Under the pieces are notes generated by a model that searched no databases, was not told the DNA's origin, and saw nothing but the letters and a program-made list of their open reading frames with translations. From Charina bottae (Eukaryota; Chordata; Lepidosauria; Squamata; Charinaidae): a DNA stretch of 64,000 nt. The position numbers and the translations under genes are program-made. Position 1 is the stretch's first letter, and each line of letters starts with the position of its first letter. Where the stretch lies: contig JALMGJ010000005.1 in NCBI GenBank assembly GCA_023362775.1, forward strand, positions 67,409,963-67,473,962, written 5' to 3'. Positions 22,945-36,112 of this stretch are shown here, one piece after another.

Positions 22945-23925
22945 CTGTAGCCAATAATTAAACACCATTTTTTTTTCAGAATTCAAACAGATAAGGTTGT
23001 TTTCTCATTACTCTCTCTGACCATCTCCAAAACTCTCTTCACTTTCTGAGAGATACATACACATCCAAACAAAGCACTAACCTGTCGGCATATCTACAGT
23101 GTTATATGTCAAGAAGAAAGAGAAAGAGAGAGCAGATAAAAGTATAAGGCCCATCTGGTATTATGCAGCATTCTTGAACGTAATGCTGATGATTTGTTGC
23201 ACATCAAGTTCCCATTTAATATAATATTTTAAAAAACATCAGGTGGGCCTGCAGGCCAGCGCTAAGATATCCATGAGTATTCATGAGATATCATGAGTTC
23301 CACTGAGCACCACGTAGGGAATCCATTATTTTTATAAAGTTCTCAATAAAACCAATGCCTTTCTTTAATTGCTCTATGGGACTGGGCATTTTGGATATGA
23401 GTTAGAAAGAGAAGATTAGCCTCCCTGCACACCACCATCATGCATAGGTAGGACCTATTTGATTGCTCCGTCCCAAGTGAGTAACGGACCCTGTGGAGTT
23501 CTAGAGGGAGCTCATTTTTCCCCCCAGGAATCTGCTGGCTCAGCTGAGGCCTTGGTTGCTGCCAGGAATTGGCATGTGATGAGGATCTTGGACTGGATGG
23601 CTGCTATGCAGACACTTCCTCTACATCAATCCTGAGAAATACTTTGATTCTCTGACCTCTCCAAGTACTACTACACAGATTCCCTATGGAGGAATGAGGT
23701 TCCCAATGATCAAATGCCATTGCTTCTGATTCAGTCATTCAATATAGCAGTCTGTATGGCTCTTCCAAAATGTGTGATTGAACACGTATCATCCTCATCA
23801 TCATTTAAACTTGTGTGCTGCCAAATCATTCAGACTCCTGGTGACTAACAAGGTAAAACACAATAAAATTTCCAGGGTAAGAAAAAAACAAACAGATCAA
23901 TAAATGTAACCTTCAAACGTAATAA
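22945..23925. other. Unique sequence
   Basis: No recognisable gene or repeat. Confidence 0.4.
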
Positions 23926-25077
23926 TTTTGTTGTTGTTTATTCGTTCAGTCGCTTCCGACTCTTCGTGACTTCATGGACCAGCCCACGCCAGAGCTTCCT
24001 GTCGGCCGTCACCATCCCCAGCTCCCCCATGGTTGAGTCTGTCACCTCCAGAATATCATCCATCCATCTTGCCCTTGGTCGGCCCCTCTTCCTTTTGCTT
24101 TCCACTTTCCCTAGCATCAGCTTCTTCTCCAGGGTATCCTGTCTTCTCATTATGTGGCCAAAGTACTTCAGTTTTGCCTTTAATATCATTCCCTCAAGTG
24201 AGCAGTCTGGCTTGATTTCCTGGAGTATGGACTGGTTTGATCTTCTTGCAGTCCAAGGCACTCTCAGAATTTTCCTCCAACACCACAGTTCAAAAGCATC
24301 TATCCTCCTTCGCTCAGCCTTCCTTATGGTCCAGCTCTCACAGCCATAGGTTACTACAGGGAATACCATTGCTTTAACTATGCGGACCTTTGTTGTCCGT
24401 GTGATGTCTCTGCTCTTAACTATTTTATCAAGATTTGCCATTGCTCTCCTCCCAAGAAGTAGACGTCTTCTGATTTCCTGGCTGCAGTCAGCATCTGCAG
24501 TAATCTTTGCGCCTAGAAATACAAAGTCTGTCACTGCCTCCACTTTTTCTCCCTCTATTTGCCAGTTATCAATCAAGCTGGTTGCCATAATCTTGGTTTT
24601 TTTTGAGGTTTAACTGCAACCCAGCTTTTGCACTTTCTTCTTTCACCTTCGTCATAAGGCTCCTCAGCTCCTCCTCGCTTTCAGCCATCAAAGTGGTATC
24701 ATCTGCATATCTAAGATTGTTAATGTTTCTTCCAGCAATTTTAACTCCAGCCTTGGATTCCTCAAGCCCAGCACGTCGCATGATGTGTTCTGCGTACAGG
24801 TTGAATAGGTAGGCTGAGAGTATACAACCCTGCCGTACTCCTTTCCCAATCTTAAACCAGTCCATTGTTCCGTGCTCTGTTCTTACCGTTGCTACTTGGT
24901 CGTTATACAGATTCCTCAGGAGGCAGACAAGATGACTTGGTATCCCCATACCACCAAGAACTTGCCACAATTTGTTATGATCCACACAGTCAAAGGCTTT
25001 GGAATAGTCAATAAAACAAAAATAGATGTTTTTCTGAAACTCCCTGGCTTTCTCCATTATCCAGCGGATATAATACC
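23926..25077 (-). mobile_element. BovB-like RTE LINE (lineage B), 1.15 kb
   Basis: Read leftward from 25077: RT from RWIMEKAREFQKNIYFCFID through DYSKAFDCVDH, KGVRQGCILSAYLFNLYAEH and the catalytic YADDTTLM, then a 1-base frameshift near 24590, then IEGEKVEAVTDFVFLG, TYGCESWTI, ELWCWRKILRVPWTARR, KYFGHIMRRQD to the stop, then the TTGTTGTTGTTTATTCGTTC terminus (plus sense, near 23928). It differs consistently from lineage A (for example RPRARWMDDILEVTDS in place of RQRMRWLDSITDVMN). Only two overlapping frames are needed to cover 350 codons, so it is quite well preserved. TSD not certain. Confidence 0.9.
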
Positions 25078-25566
25078 AAAATACAAAATACGTCATAATG
25101 TAATACACCAAAGTTCATGGAAGCAATTATTTCTTTAACTATCAGCAACTTTAAGAAAACTCAGGAGGAAAAGAATGTCATCAACACCAGATTCTAAAAA
25201 GTCAGAGAGCGTAGGGCCCATAGTTAATTGTAGCCTTGATGCAGACTGGGAAAAGATCTGAAATGACACCACAGAACACAGAAAATCCAAATCACCTTTA
25301 AGGACTGCAGTCCTAAACTAGTTGTTCAATATTTCAAGTTGTCAACAAACTATTCATCTTTACAAGGAATTGTGCAGCCCAGCTTTTGTTGGAAATAATA
25401 GCAGGAACATAAAACTAAAAGATTATCACAGCATATGTTTATCTGTTACTGCAGAAGATATTTTGGAGGAAGTCAGGGAGAAATATGTCTCAATGTGGGT
25501 AAAGTCTATTGGTTCAAAGTACTCAAAAGCCAATTTGCAGTTAACTACACTTTTCTCCTTAAGACT
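25078..25566. other. Unique sequence
   Basis: No recognisable gene or repeat. Confidence 0.4.
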
Positions 25567-25574
25567 CTTTACAG

Positions 25575-25786
25575 CAGGGCTTTCCAAAGTTTTTCCCGCG
25601 GCGACACACCAACCGGCGTTGGTGTGTCGCCGTGGGAAAACCAGGAAGTGCGGCAGCGCGCAAAAACCTGGAAGCGCTACTGCCGCTTTCGGGTTTTGCG
25701 CTCTGCAGTTGGTGTGTCGCCGCAGGAAACCAGACTGTGTGTGGCGACACACTTTTGTGTCGCGACACACAGTTTGGAAAGCTCTG
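25575..25786. mobile_element. hAT MITE (family 2), 212 bp
   Basis: Terminal repeats CAGGGCTTTCCAAA...TTTGGAAAGCTCTG are flanked by an exact 8-bp TSD CTTTACAG (25567-25574 and 25787-25794). The GC-rich interior contains inverted GACACACCAA/TTGGTGTGTC motifs that can fold back. Related copies lie at 34133-34332 and 42527-42797. Confidence 0.92.
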
Positions 25787-25794
25787 CTTTACAG

Positions 25795-28217
25795 TATCAA
25801 CATATCACCTTACAAAAATATTCAAACCATGCATTTCTCAGAGCAATTACCATGAAAATCAACAACTGTGTGCTGCTTGTGAGCTGAAGCACTATACAAT
25901 AGAACTCTACAATATTATTTATTGTAATCTTTAATTATGGGTGTTTAAGTTCATTAGCCCATGACTTATAGCTCTCATTAGGATTCTAACCACTGGAAGG
26001 GGTTTGCCATTACAAGGGCCACATTAATTTTAATACTGGGGAAATGGCATTATACAGATGAAAAGTTCCTTTTTTTACTAAATGTATGGAGCAGAACATC
26101 TTAATATTAACCTAATTTGAATATGCCCTAGCTACTGAGTTGAAATCATAGAGAAGCGCATGCAAACACAAATTCAACTCTCTAAACTCTTAGACCCACA
26201 TCTTATATTTGCAGGGGTGTGATGGGTGTAGATAATGTGATTTTTTAAGGGTTTTGGTTTGTTTTGGATTTGAGAGTCATGGGAAGGGCCTATCATTTGA
26301 TGATAATAGAGACTGAGATGAGATTTTCAGCCCTCCCACCCCCTTTTTTTTTTTTACAAGGGAGGTAGGTTTACAATACAGCAGCACATGCTTCACATAT
26401 TACTGGAGGAAGTGCAGTCAACCTTGCCCAAGTGTGCTTCTCTGCTATTCATTAAAAGCAGTCCGTCATTTTTTCGGGCTTCCACATAAGCCTGAAAAGA
26501 AATAACTCATTAAAATGAATTAACTCTTAAAACAGATGTAACTTTTTATTCAGGCTCATGCAGGAGTCTCAAAAAAGGTCAAGCTGCTTTCCTAACATAT
26601 TTATTTAACAACATTTGTCCACATCCCTAATCAATGGAGACTCTGGGTGGTTTACACCCAGAAGGTGTTTTGCTCCAAGTGATTCTGCAATCTAAGGAAA
26701 TATTTTGGGAAGCTGAGGAAGTTCTTCCCATACAAACTGAATCTCCCCAGGTATCTCTATTCTTAGCAGCATTGTGTAGAAGTGTACTAAATGCAGAAGT
26801 GTAATATCTAATTATTACCCTCTCAATGCATCATTGGAAGACTATCAACATCAGGCAAGCACAGTATTGCTGTCCATCTTGCAAACCAGGTTGGTTGTGT
26901 CATAACTAGTGATCAGAGAGTTCAGATCACATACGTGAGTACCATCACATTTTATTCTAAAAAAATAGACAGCGCTGAAGAAATCTATAACATGACACTT
27001 CACATTATTACAGCTGAACCTACACACAGATCATAGCACACAAAATCTGGCTCTAGAATTCATTCAAGCAAACCATGAAGACTGTAATTTTGTGCACTTT
27101 TAGCTGGAAGAAAGACCCACTGAAAACAATGGGATTCCTTTTGAGGAAAAAAAAAAAGTAAGATTGCATTCAGCCAGGTATCATAATCTTTCATTTAAAT
27201 TCAATAATAAATTCATTAATTTATTAAATAAATAATATTTATTAAAGAATTAATATTATTAAATAATAAATAATAAATTCAGTTTATTCTTGGATTAGAT
27301 GAGTTCTCATTAAAACACTTATTCCTAGGTCAAGCTAGTCCCTGGGTACGCAAAAGAGCTCGTTGTATATCTAGGGCATTATTCATGGAGAAAGGAAAAG
27401 TGAGAAATGCAGTTTCAAAGTGATCCAAATATTCACAGCATAAAGCATTTGGCAGCCTTTCAGCTAATAAACCTGCCAATGTGGTTATGCAGAAAGATCA
27501 TCCCAATTCAGAGGAATTATATAGCTATCTTTAAAGAGTTTTCTTTGAAGCCCTGCAGATAACAAATGGTGAGGAAGAACATAAACAGTTTTTCTTTCCT
27601 TTCAAAATGTTCTTGTTTCTATCTTTAAATATTATTTTGTTGTGTGAATGCATACAACACACATTACGAACAAAAACTGTTGCAAACAATGCAATGCTTT
27701 AATTCCATGTTGGTCCACGGGCAATCCAGCTGCTGAAAACCTAGAACATTTCATAAATATAGCGTGCATATGTGTGCATGTCACAAACCCCTCTTGTTCT
27801 CCATGCTCCATCTCTTATTTGTAGGCTGGAAGAAAACTGAACATAACACATTTCTTATTTTCCACATGATTCAAAATGACACTGTTGGGAGACAGAGTAA
27901 GAAGACATGCACCAACATCACCAAGAGAAGCTAGAGCAATATAATTGTATCTTGCCTTATCTCCAACACTTTGCTTCTCATTCTCTTTTTCTTCCTCACT
28001 TAGCCTTTTCTTTATCAAGATGATACAAACTGGTGAATGTGACCAGAAAAATAAAATTAGCAATTAATGGCAGCACAAAATTAAGCAGACTCAAGCAAAC
28101 TAGAAAGCAGAGCATCCATATTTATCCAGACCATAGTGAGGGCAATGAATGTATTTTTCACTGAGCCCAAAGCATCTCTCTGGGCCACCCCATGACAGTT
28201 ATGGGGGGCAGATTCTC
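25795..28217. other. Mostly unique sequence
   Basis: A short minus-strand L2-type tail remnant (TATTTATTTAACAAC and GACTCTGGGTGGTTTAC) lies at 26595-26665. An AT-only low-complexity patch lies at 27195-27290. Otherwise nothing recognised. Confidence 0.45.
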
Positions 28218-28690
28218 CCTTATAATAATAATACTTTATTGATTAGCCATTAGGCCATATCAGAATACAAAATACAAAATAGTAATAAGACCATACAGTA
28301 TGTTAGAAAATAGAGTAAAAGACATAAGAAAATGCAAATCATATTTCTGTTTCACCCCTACAATTTATCCCAATCAGATACACATATGCAGTTCTCAATT
28401 GTACTGTTTTGTTCAGATAAAGGGCCATATTATATGTAATTTTGGGGTTCTGACCACATGAAATATGTTGTTTTAATGTAAGGATCCCATAGGGCATTTG
28501 TCTAATGTGTGGTCCAAGATAATCTCCCTTATACAACAGAGTTCTTAGTTGCAACTCTGCATTTTTCATATAAAAGTGATATAGAAAGGGCCCTAGCCAG
28601 GAAAACTTGCATCTTCTGGAACTCCATTTAAGAATAAAGTTCAAGAATAAAGCTGCAATAAAGACATTCATCGAAGTGCTGTTTGAATTG
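28218..28690 (-). repeat. LINE 3' region, family unresolved
   Basis: On the minus strand this ends GGCCTAATGGCTAATCAATA, then AAGTATTATTATTATA, the look of a LINE 3' terminus. A 110-codon frame (28671-28339) has a few LINE-like features but no diagnostic motif. Confidence 0.45.
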
Positions 28691-29956
28691 GAATTGAATT
28701 GAAAGCCCTCTGCAAGATATCAGTTAAAATCTATGGTAAAAGCTGTCACACCATTCCCCACAGTTTTCTCTTTGAGAAAGAAAAGAAAAAGAATCAGAAA
28801 GAGAAAGAAGAAAGACAACACGTTAACAAGAAAGACAGAGGGAGAAAAATTGAATATCGCAAAACACTTTTGGTTCTGGACCCATCCACCTCTAACCTCA
28901 GCCCTACCCACTGTAGGGGTAGGGGAGTTTTTTTGAAGAGCACATTCTTGAATTTACATACAATGAAACCTTATTTTAATGGACTAATTGGGGTACGGGG
29001 TGTCCAGTACTGAGGACAGTGAATCAGACAATGGAGTATCCTAGGGATTTACAGTATGTCATTTCTGTGATGATACTCATTTGCACAATGGTGTCATTGA
29101 GCAAATAATGCCACACTGATGCCAATGATGCAATGTGCATCACTTGGGTAATGCTGCTATTATGCAAATGTTATAAATCACAACAGAAAACTGGTCCACT
29201 GCTTACAAACCGTGTTGCGCTGAAATCTGGTCACGACTATTCGCAAGGCAAGGCAAGTGCCCACAATGTCACAATGCACATTTCGTGCATGTTATGAGTC
29301 CTGCTCAGGGGAGTCCATGCAGAGGGAATTAAAAAAAAAATCAAGATGGCAGCTGCAACTGCGCAATCAAAGCTCAACCCCCTTTTTATATGCACCATGC
29401 ATGCAACATATATGAAAAATGGGCAGGACTTCAATTGTACCAAAATCGCTATTTTGACCTCTTTCTTTTAACTTCCTTGGTCCAGTTGAATTTTCCCTAC
29501 TCCTTTTACTTCTATCACTGAATAAAACCAATGAATTTCTTAACTGTATACCAGATGCAGAGCAGGTTGAGGCTTGTTTTTTTAAAAAGCAAAACAAAAG
29601 ATGCTTGTTGGCAGCAAGACTTTAAAAAAAAGATAACTACCAGCATTCTGTCATATCCTTGACTTTGCTTTTACAGGTTGTCTTTTAATAACATTCCAAA
29701 CAGAACTTGTAAGAAGAACCCCTTAGAATGACCAAATATTTACATTAAAGGACTATAAGCAACCAGCCCCCACCCAAAAAAATTCCTCTCATCTTGTGTT
29801 TGTTTTACAGGCCTAAGCTACAACAAAGGTGCCAGCTAAATATCGGCAGAACCACATGTTGATGCCATCAGTTTCAGCTGATGCCACAATATCTGTTATT
29901 TAAATGTTAATGTTTGTACTAGAAGAATCAGGTCATAAATACACTGATGAAGAAGA
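28691..29956. other. Unique sequence
   Basis: No recognisable gene or repeat; it includes a purine-rich tract near 28775-28850. Confidence 0.4.
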
Positions 29957-30105
29957 CACTTCTAATAGAAGAGAATACCTCTAGCTCGGGCTTGAACTGT
30001 GGAGTTCTTGGTGCTTGCTGAGTTTGGTTGTTTGCTTGCAGACATTTCATTACCCAATTAGGTAACATCTTCAGTGCCCAGAGTTCAATTCTATCTGTGT
30101 ATATT
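29957..30105 (-). mobile_element. PLE 3'-end fragment (family 2)
   Basis: Matches the 3' end of the PLE at 30969-32740: GAAGAGAATAC, then GCTCGGGCTTGAACTGTGGA, CTTGGTGCT, GACATTTCATTACCC and AACATCTTCAG. It carries a hammerhead-like motif (about 30042-30073, minus) with its own compatible stem pairing TTACC/GGTAA. Confidence 0.8.
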
Positions 30106-30959
30106 CAAAGAATCTAGGAAGTTCATTCTGCCTTACTTCCAACTATGTATTATCAGAGTAGGCAATCTTTGGGGGCCATTTAACACATCTGGAATGTTGG
30201 AAGCATTCCATGGGTGCTCTCACAAAATGGCTCCTGTGGAGGTTGAAGCTACTCAAACATTTACCAGAGAATGTTCTTGGGCAGTTACTCCCATCACCTC
30301 CTTCAACATTCCAGGATGTGTTCTTACACCTGCAGTATAAAGTATCTTTGTCCTCCTTTCTGGGTAGGTGGATACACTTCCAGACCAAAAAATTAGACTG
30401 CAGTCACCCACCATTTTTACTTCCCATGAATGTCTACCATGGCTAGGTAGAGTCCAGGGTCTTCCTGGGAAATAAGATGAGGTTGTACTTTGTCAACTTT
30501 ACATTTATTATTTCATAAATGAAGAATATCTTTAAACATTTAAAATTGAGTAGGGCAGAAAATCTAGTGGGCACCAGGGGAGATGACCTTGGAGAAACTG
30601 AAGCCTACAAGCAGTAGTGGGTAGAACCCTAAAACTAATCCTAAACACACCTAGTAGGAATCCTCAATTCTTCACTGAACTCTGTGAGAATTACTTCTGA
30701 ATAAATGTTGTTCTTACACAAAAATTACACTGGCTAAATTCAATGGAACTAATTCCTTAGTTCCTTAGTAAGTACTATATATTCAAGATTCCAGTTTTAG
30801 AGCACAATTCTGTAAGAACACATCTGGAACAAGTGCTAATTTTGCAAACTGGGAAACTTTCTTGTATTTCAATGGGCTTGATATAGGAGCACATCAACTG
30901 TGAATTATCTCCTTCAACAATATTTTTATTGGTATAAACCTAGACTAGGAAGCAACACG
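30106..30959. other. Unique sequence
   Basis: No recognisable gene or repeat. Confidence 0.4.
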
Positions 30960-30968
30960 TAGAACAGA

Positions 30969-32740
30969 TTGAAGAGAATACTTGTAGCTCAGGGTTGAAC
31001 TGTGGAGTCCTTGGTGCTCTCTGAGCCTTGTTGTTTTCTTGCAGACATTTCATTGCCAGACTAGGCAACATCTTCAGTGCGAAAAGGGAGTGGGACTTGC
31101 TCTCTGTTTATATACCATGGCTTGTCCTGCTTGTGTTGGTGGAGGTGTTGTTCTCCCCTTAGGAGTTCCTTGATTGGGCTGTTGTTTGCTGCTTGGTTGA
31201 TTGACTGAGTTAATAGTGCTTGATTAGGGTATATTGTACTTTTTGGTTGTTCCTCTGGTGCTAATCCTGTTGTTAATCTTTGCATATCTGGGTGTTGATT
31301 GCTGGCAAGGTGTTCTGGTCTTTTGCCTTTTCTATTGTCTCTTATGAATGGTATGTAAATGTTGTTTACCTCTATGTGTCTGTTGATGGCTGCTTTGTCT
31401 GAGTGCCAAGCTTCCAGGAATTCTCTAGCGTTTTTGGATTTGGCTTGGTTTAAGATGCTCAGTTTCCCAGTTGAAAGTATGGTTAAGTCTGTCCATGTGT
31501 TGTGAGATTAAGGAGTTTTCATCGTGTCTTCTGACTGCTAGTTGGTGTTCGTGGATGCGCTCTGCTAGTCTTCTGCCCGTCTGTCCTACATAGTGGCTGC
31601 TACAGTCCTTACACTGTATGTTGTAGCTAACTCCTGTTTTTTCTTCTTGGGCTACTGGGTCTTTTGGGTTTCTTAAGATGTTCTGAAGGGTTTTGGTTGA
31701 TTTATGGGCTATGGTGATGCCATGTGGTTGTAAGTCTATTGGTAGTTTCTGAGATGTTTCTGATGTATGGCAGTGTTATCCTATTCATAGCTTCTGCTGG
31801 TTGTGTTGTAGTGGGTTGGGCGGTCAGGCACTTTTTGATAAAGTTGAGTGGGTATCCATTTTGCTGGAAGATGCTGTATATATGATGTTTCCTTTTTCTG
31901 GTGTTCTGGGTTGCTGCAATGCGTTAGTGCTCATCTGAATAATGTTCTTACACAGCTTCTGTTGTGGGAGGTTGGATTGTTGCTTTGGTAATGGAGCACT
32001 GGGTTAGTGTGGGTAGATTTCCAGTATACTTCAGTTTCTAATTTGCCATCATTTCCTCTACTGATGAGGATGTCCAAGAAGGGTAGTGTGTTGTTTTCTT
32101 CTTCCCTTGTGAATTTTATTCCATTGAAGATGTTGTTGATGGTTTCATGGGTTTCCTCCAGTTGATCCTTTTTTATTATGACAAAGGTGTCATCTACATA
32201 CCAGACCCATACTTTGGGTTGTATACGTGGGAATGCTATCATTTCTAGACACTGCATTACAATCTCTGCTATGAGTCCTGAAAGTGGTGATCCCATGGGT
32301 GTTCCTTTGATTTGTTGGTATATTTGTCCATCAAATTGAAAGTAGGTAGTGAGGCAGAGGTCAATGAGGTCCATGATTCTGGGCATTTCTATCTTAGTGT
32401 ATTTAACTAGGTTGGGTGTGTTTCGTAGAACTGCTGCCATGGATTCTTTCGCTAACCAAGTGCTCCATTACCAAACCAACAATCCAACCTCCCACAAGAG
32501 AAACGCTAGAGAATTCCTGGAAGCTTGGCACTCAGACAAATCAACCAAGCAGCAAACAACAGCCCAATCAAGGAACTCCTAAGGGGAGAACAACACCCCC
32601 ACCAACACAAGCAGGACAAGCCATGGTATATAAACAGAGAGCAAGTCCCACTCCCTTTACACACTGAAGAAGTTTCCTAGTCTGGCAATGAAACGTCTGC
32701 AAGAAAACAACAAGGCTCAGAGAGCACCAAGGACTCTACT
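30969..32740. mobile_element. Inverted PLE (family 2) with RT remnant
   Basis: A long minus arm (about 32440 down to 30969) contains a PLE reverse transcriptase and 3' UTR. A shorter plus arm (about 32441-32740) repeats the same 3' part in opposite orientation with two internal deletions. Each arm ends near a hammerhead-like motif (31046-31077 minus; 32664-32694 plus). A 9-bp TSD candidate TAGAACAGA lies at 30960-30968 and 32741-32749. The arrangement mirrors 17358-18197. Confidence 0.75.
31931..32440 (-). pseudogene. Penelope-type reverse transcriptase fragment
   Basis: The frame of about 170 codons has PLE RT signatures in order: YFQFDGQIYQQIKGTPMGSP, LSGLIAEIVMQ, the catalytic WYVDDTFVIIK, IKFTREEENNTLPFLDILIS and ETEVYWKSTHTNPVLHY, ending CVRTLFR. 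These define Penelope-like elements of the vertebrate Neptune/Poseidon group rather than LINEs. The N-terminal fingers are missing, and beyond 31931 the frame is broken. Confidence 0.9.
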
Positions 32741-32769
32741 TAGAACAGAATATGTAGCAAATAACTAGT

Positions 32770-33965
32770 TAAAAATTGGGAAAGGAGTATGCCACGGTTG
32801 TATACAGTCACCCTATCTATTTAATTTATATGCAGAACATATCGTGAGACATGCTAGGCTAGAAGAGAGAAAAATCGGAATTAAAATTGCTGGAAAAATT
32901 ATTAATTACAAGGTATGCTGATGTTACCGTTGGGCGTCTGAAAAGTGAAGAAAACTTCAGCAGGCTCTTGCAGAAAGTGAAAGACAAGAGTACAAAGGCC
33001 GATTCGATGCTCAGCATTTAGAAAAAAGAACTAAAATTCAATCAACTGCTTGTGCTAATCCAGTGGAAATACTGGGCTGATCCCATCAATAAAGCAATTT
33101 CATCTTATGGGTCCCAGGAGACCTGCCTTCTTTGTAGCTGCACTTGCCCTTTGCCACCGCATCCAACCCACCCCCTTGTGGTCTGTTTGGCCCTGTTCCT
33201 GCTGACTTTTGGAAGCCTCGAAAAGCTGATTCTTCCCACAGGCACCGGGATGGTGATAACCTGCAAACCTGCTGATTGTGTAATTGTGAGCTAGTGGAGT
33301 TTGTCTCCCCTTCCCAGCACAGCTGCTTTTCATAGCTGCTTTTTTTTTCATTTCTGCTTTTTATATGTTATTTCTTTTTTAATCCTCTATAAACTGCCCA
33401 TTGTCGTTGGCCTGTGGGAGGCCTCAGAAAATGGCTAAATAAATACATTTAAAAATAGGTGAAGAAGTTATGGAAGTCGTTTTCTTTTCCTCGGGTCAAA
33501 AATCCACAAGGAAGACGACTATAACTGTGAAACAAAGAGAGGCCTGCCTTCCAGAAGAAAGGCAAATCTAGACGAAAAAGGCGTGTAGAGACATCACCCT
33601 GCTAACTAGATTGTGTACTGTCAAGCCTATGTCCTTCCCATGCGTATCATACGGCTGTGGATGCAGGACCAGAAAGGCTGAAAGAAGAGAAGATTATGTC
33701 TTTGAGGGTGGTGTTGGTGGAAACCTTGGACAGCACAAAGAACTCATAATTCAATGCAAAAGGCACATAAATCAAAGCAAAAATTGGACAGCTTGCTGAA
33801 AGCACTAGTAATGAAGCTAAAACTTAAATACTTGGGACACAAATCTGAAGAAAAGACTCCGGAAAAATCAAAGGCAGTTAAAAAATAAAAGAAGGCTAGA
33901 TACTATCATTAATATCAGGACCATGAGTGTAAAAGAACTCCAAAAAACAGTTAGTGACGGGCAAT
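32770..33965 (+). pseudogene. Highly decayed RTE LINE
   Basis: Fragments in several frames: IGKGVCHGCIQSPYLFNLYA near 32780, IKIAGKIINY then a damaged YAD box near 32880-32925, and after an inserted L2-like tail, SYGCGCRTRKAERR near 33645 and KLKYLGH near 33820. It matches the RTE/BovB order, with many substitutions. It is the oldest-looking RTE copy in the window. Confidence 0.75.
33085..33458 (+). repeat. CR1/L2-type 3' end inside decayed RTE
   Basis: The block separates two collinear RTE parts. It ends TATAAACTGCCCATTG, then AATGGCTAAATAAATACATT, a CR1/L2-like 3' terminus. Boundaries are approximate. Confidence 0.5.
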
Positions 33966-34132
33966 ACTGTCACTCTCATATACATTTATTATTTATTCAT
34001 TTACATCCCACTTTCTCCTCTTATCACTCCTCAAAGTAGCTAATACGATTTTAAAAATCCTAACAGAGAACATCAAAGGTACACCAAAAAGACTGTGTTA
34101 ACACAACTTCCTTGCCCAGCTCCAATACCTAC

Positions 34133-34332
34133 CATAGTGCTTTCCAAACTCCCGCCATTGGTGACACACCAACGGCGGCAGCGGTGTGGGGTCGCGCATG
34201 GCGGCAGCCTTGTGTTTTGCGCTAAAACCCGGAAGTGCTGATGGCGCGACGCTGCTGGCAACGCGCCATCAGCACTTCCAGGGTTTGTCACGACACATTA
34301 ATGTGCCGCAACACACAGTTTGGAAAGCTATG
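34133..34332. mobile_element. hAT MITE (family 2), older copy
   Basis: Ends CATAGTGCTTTCCAAAC...GTTTGGAAAGCTATG surround a GC-rich interior with GACACACCAACGGCGG. It is the same family as 25575-25786 but more diverged. A clean 8-bp TSD was not found. A short minus-strand L2-type tail lies just to the left (about 33975-34060). Confidence 0.75.
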
Positions 34333-34384
34333 ACCTAGCAGTTGCCTTTGCACCAGATGCTAAACTGGATTAATGTTAACTTTG

Positions 34385-34600
34385 GTCACTTCATTCATTC
34401 ATTCATTCATTTGTTCATTTATCAAACTTGTATGCTGCCTGGTTCCCAACAGTGGGTGGCTCATAACAATAAAAACAAGGAAATTACAATCAAATTAATT
34501 TAAAAGGAAAAAGATAAAAGATGGCAAGAAAAACAGACCAGGTGGAAACAAAGACCTGGGTGAAGAGCCAGGTCTTCATGGCTCTTAGGACTTAGTGTGG
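34385..34600 (-). repeat. ATTC microsatellite and L2-type tail
   Basis: CATT repeats (34389-34410) abut CTTGTATGCTGCCTGG and AGTGGGTGGCTCATAAC, then ACCTGGGTGAAGAGCCAGGT, a minus-strand L2-type 3' end with the simple repeat at its tail. Confidence 0.6.
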
Positions 34601-36100
34601 TATATGAGCAGAGCTTGCTTGATTGGTTTATTCCAAATATAAAAATTCTCCCATGGTAAAAAGTAAGAGTCTAATATAATTCAGGCCATTACCAAATCAA
34701 GGAAAAGATGGAAACTGTATCTTCTGCCTGAAAGAATTGTTTTGCTAACCCTTTACATACAATGGACAGGAGAGAGATATGCAAGAAGTTTGAGCACTGC
34801 TGCTCAGAGCTCGCATTTGACACACAAAAGTTGCTGGAACGTCTTCACAATGGCTACATAGCTTTGTAACAATAAATATCTGAGCTTTTTGGTCCTGAGA
34901 AATACGTTTTCGCACTTATTTGCCTTGTCAGCTGAGATAGGTCTGACAGCGTGAATCTGGAAAATGGATGAATTCAGTAACTAGGTCGACAATGTTTTGT
35001 GAACACAGCCATACAATTAAAACCAGTAATCATAATTAGGGAGTTACCATGCTGACCTGCATTTACTTGAATGCATCTGACATTAAACTTAACCAAGACC
35101 CCTGTCCATTTATGAACTGTCTCTCTAGCAAGTGCTACCCAAGATAATCAGTAGCTCAGGTTAAACAATAGTAAGATTAAACCAGCAAGACATTTTCCAT
35201 TTCAGCTATGCATAAATTATCAAAAGTATCATAATGTCATCTGAATGAGCAGGCATCATGAAGAATGTCCCTCTGTCAACAATCTCTTTTAAGGATCAAA
35301 CTCTCTTAAAATGGTTTTTGCATCATTAAAAAAAATTAACATTTAAATCTTGGATAGACTATATTCTAAGACGTAATCGTTTATTAGCAAATAATCTTTA
35401 TTTCTCATCTCCCCCCTCCCCTTTTAAAAAATGAGGGGTGGGGAGAAAATCCTGAAAAATTACAGCCTCTCGCACTTACATGATGTGGCCCTATCCATTG
35501 TGAACCCTGATTTTAAAAAAGAAGTAGTGTGACCCTTGGTCATTGAAGAGTTGCAGTCATGCGTTAGAATAAGTGTTCAGAGTCCTGATCTGGATTGGGG
35601 CCACAACACATGGGTCAGGCAGTTTAATTATTCCCACAAACTGCTTTGATTCAAAATTCTTCCTTTCCCTGTATGGGGGTTTTTAAAATGGAAAAAGAAC
35701 TTCCTTTGATGCCAAATGAAATATGAAACATGTAGTTTGATCCAAGGGGAGGTCTAAAATAGTGGAGATATTGGGCTTCATTTATCTGATGCAACACAAA
35801 GCTACAGGAAGGAGAGTACTTATAAAAAGATAAGTAAGAGATATGCAGAGAACCTAGAAATATTTATTCATAAAAATTAATACATTGCCTTGGCTCATGC
35901 AAAAAGTAGCTGCAATCTATCCCACTGAAAACAACAAACTAGACCTGGTGTACTCCATGTAACCTGGACTAGAACTCCTATAATCCTTGACCACTGATCC
36001 TATGAACAGAAGTAGATGTAAGATGTCGTCCAAAACATCTGTAGGTTATCTAGTTTCCTGTTCCTGGACTAGAAGAACATTGATATAAAATTATGGGTCC
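34601..36100. other. Unique AT-rich sequence
   Basis: No recognisable gene or repeat. Confidence 0.4.
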
Positions 36101-36112
36101 TACAGATTTTAA

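Noticed and set aside
28699..29013. Lys-rich plus-strand frame
   Set aside because: It reflects a purine-rich tract; there is no domain or conservation signal.
34133..34332. A clean 8-bp TSD for the third family-2 MITE
   Set aside because: Flanks ACCTAC and ACCTAG match only partly and not in register for 8 bp.
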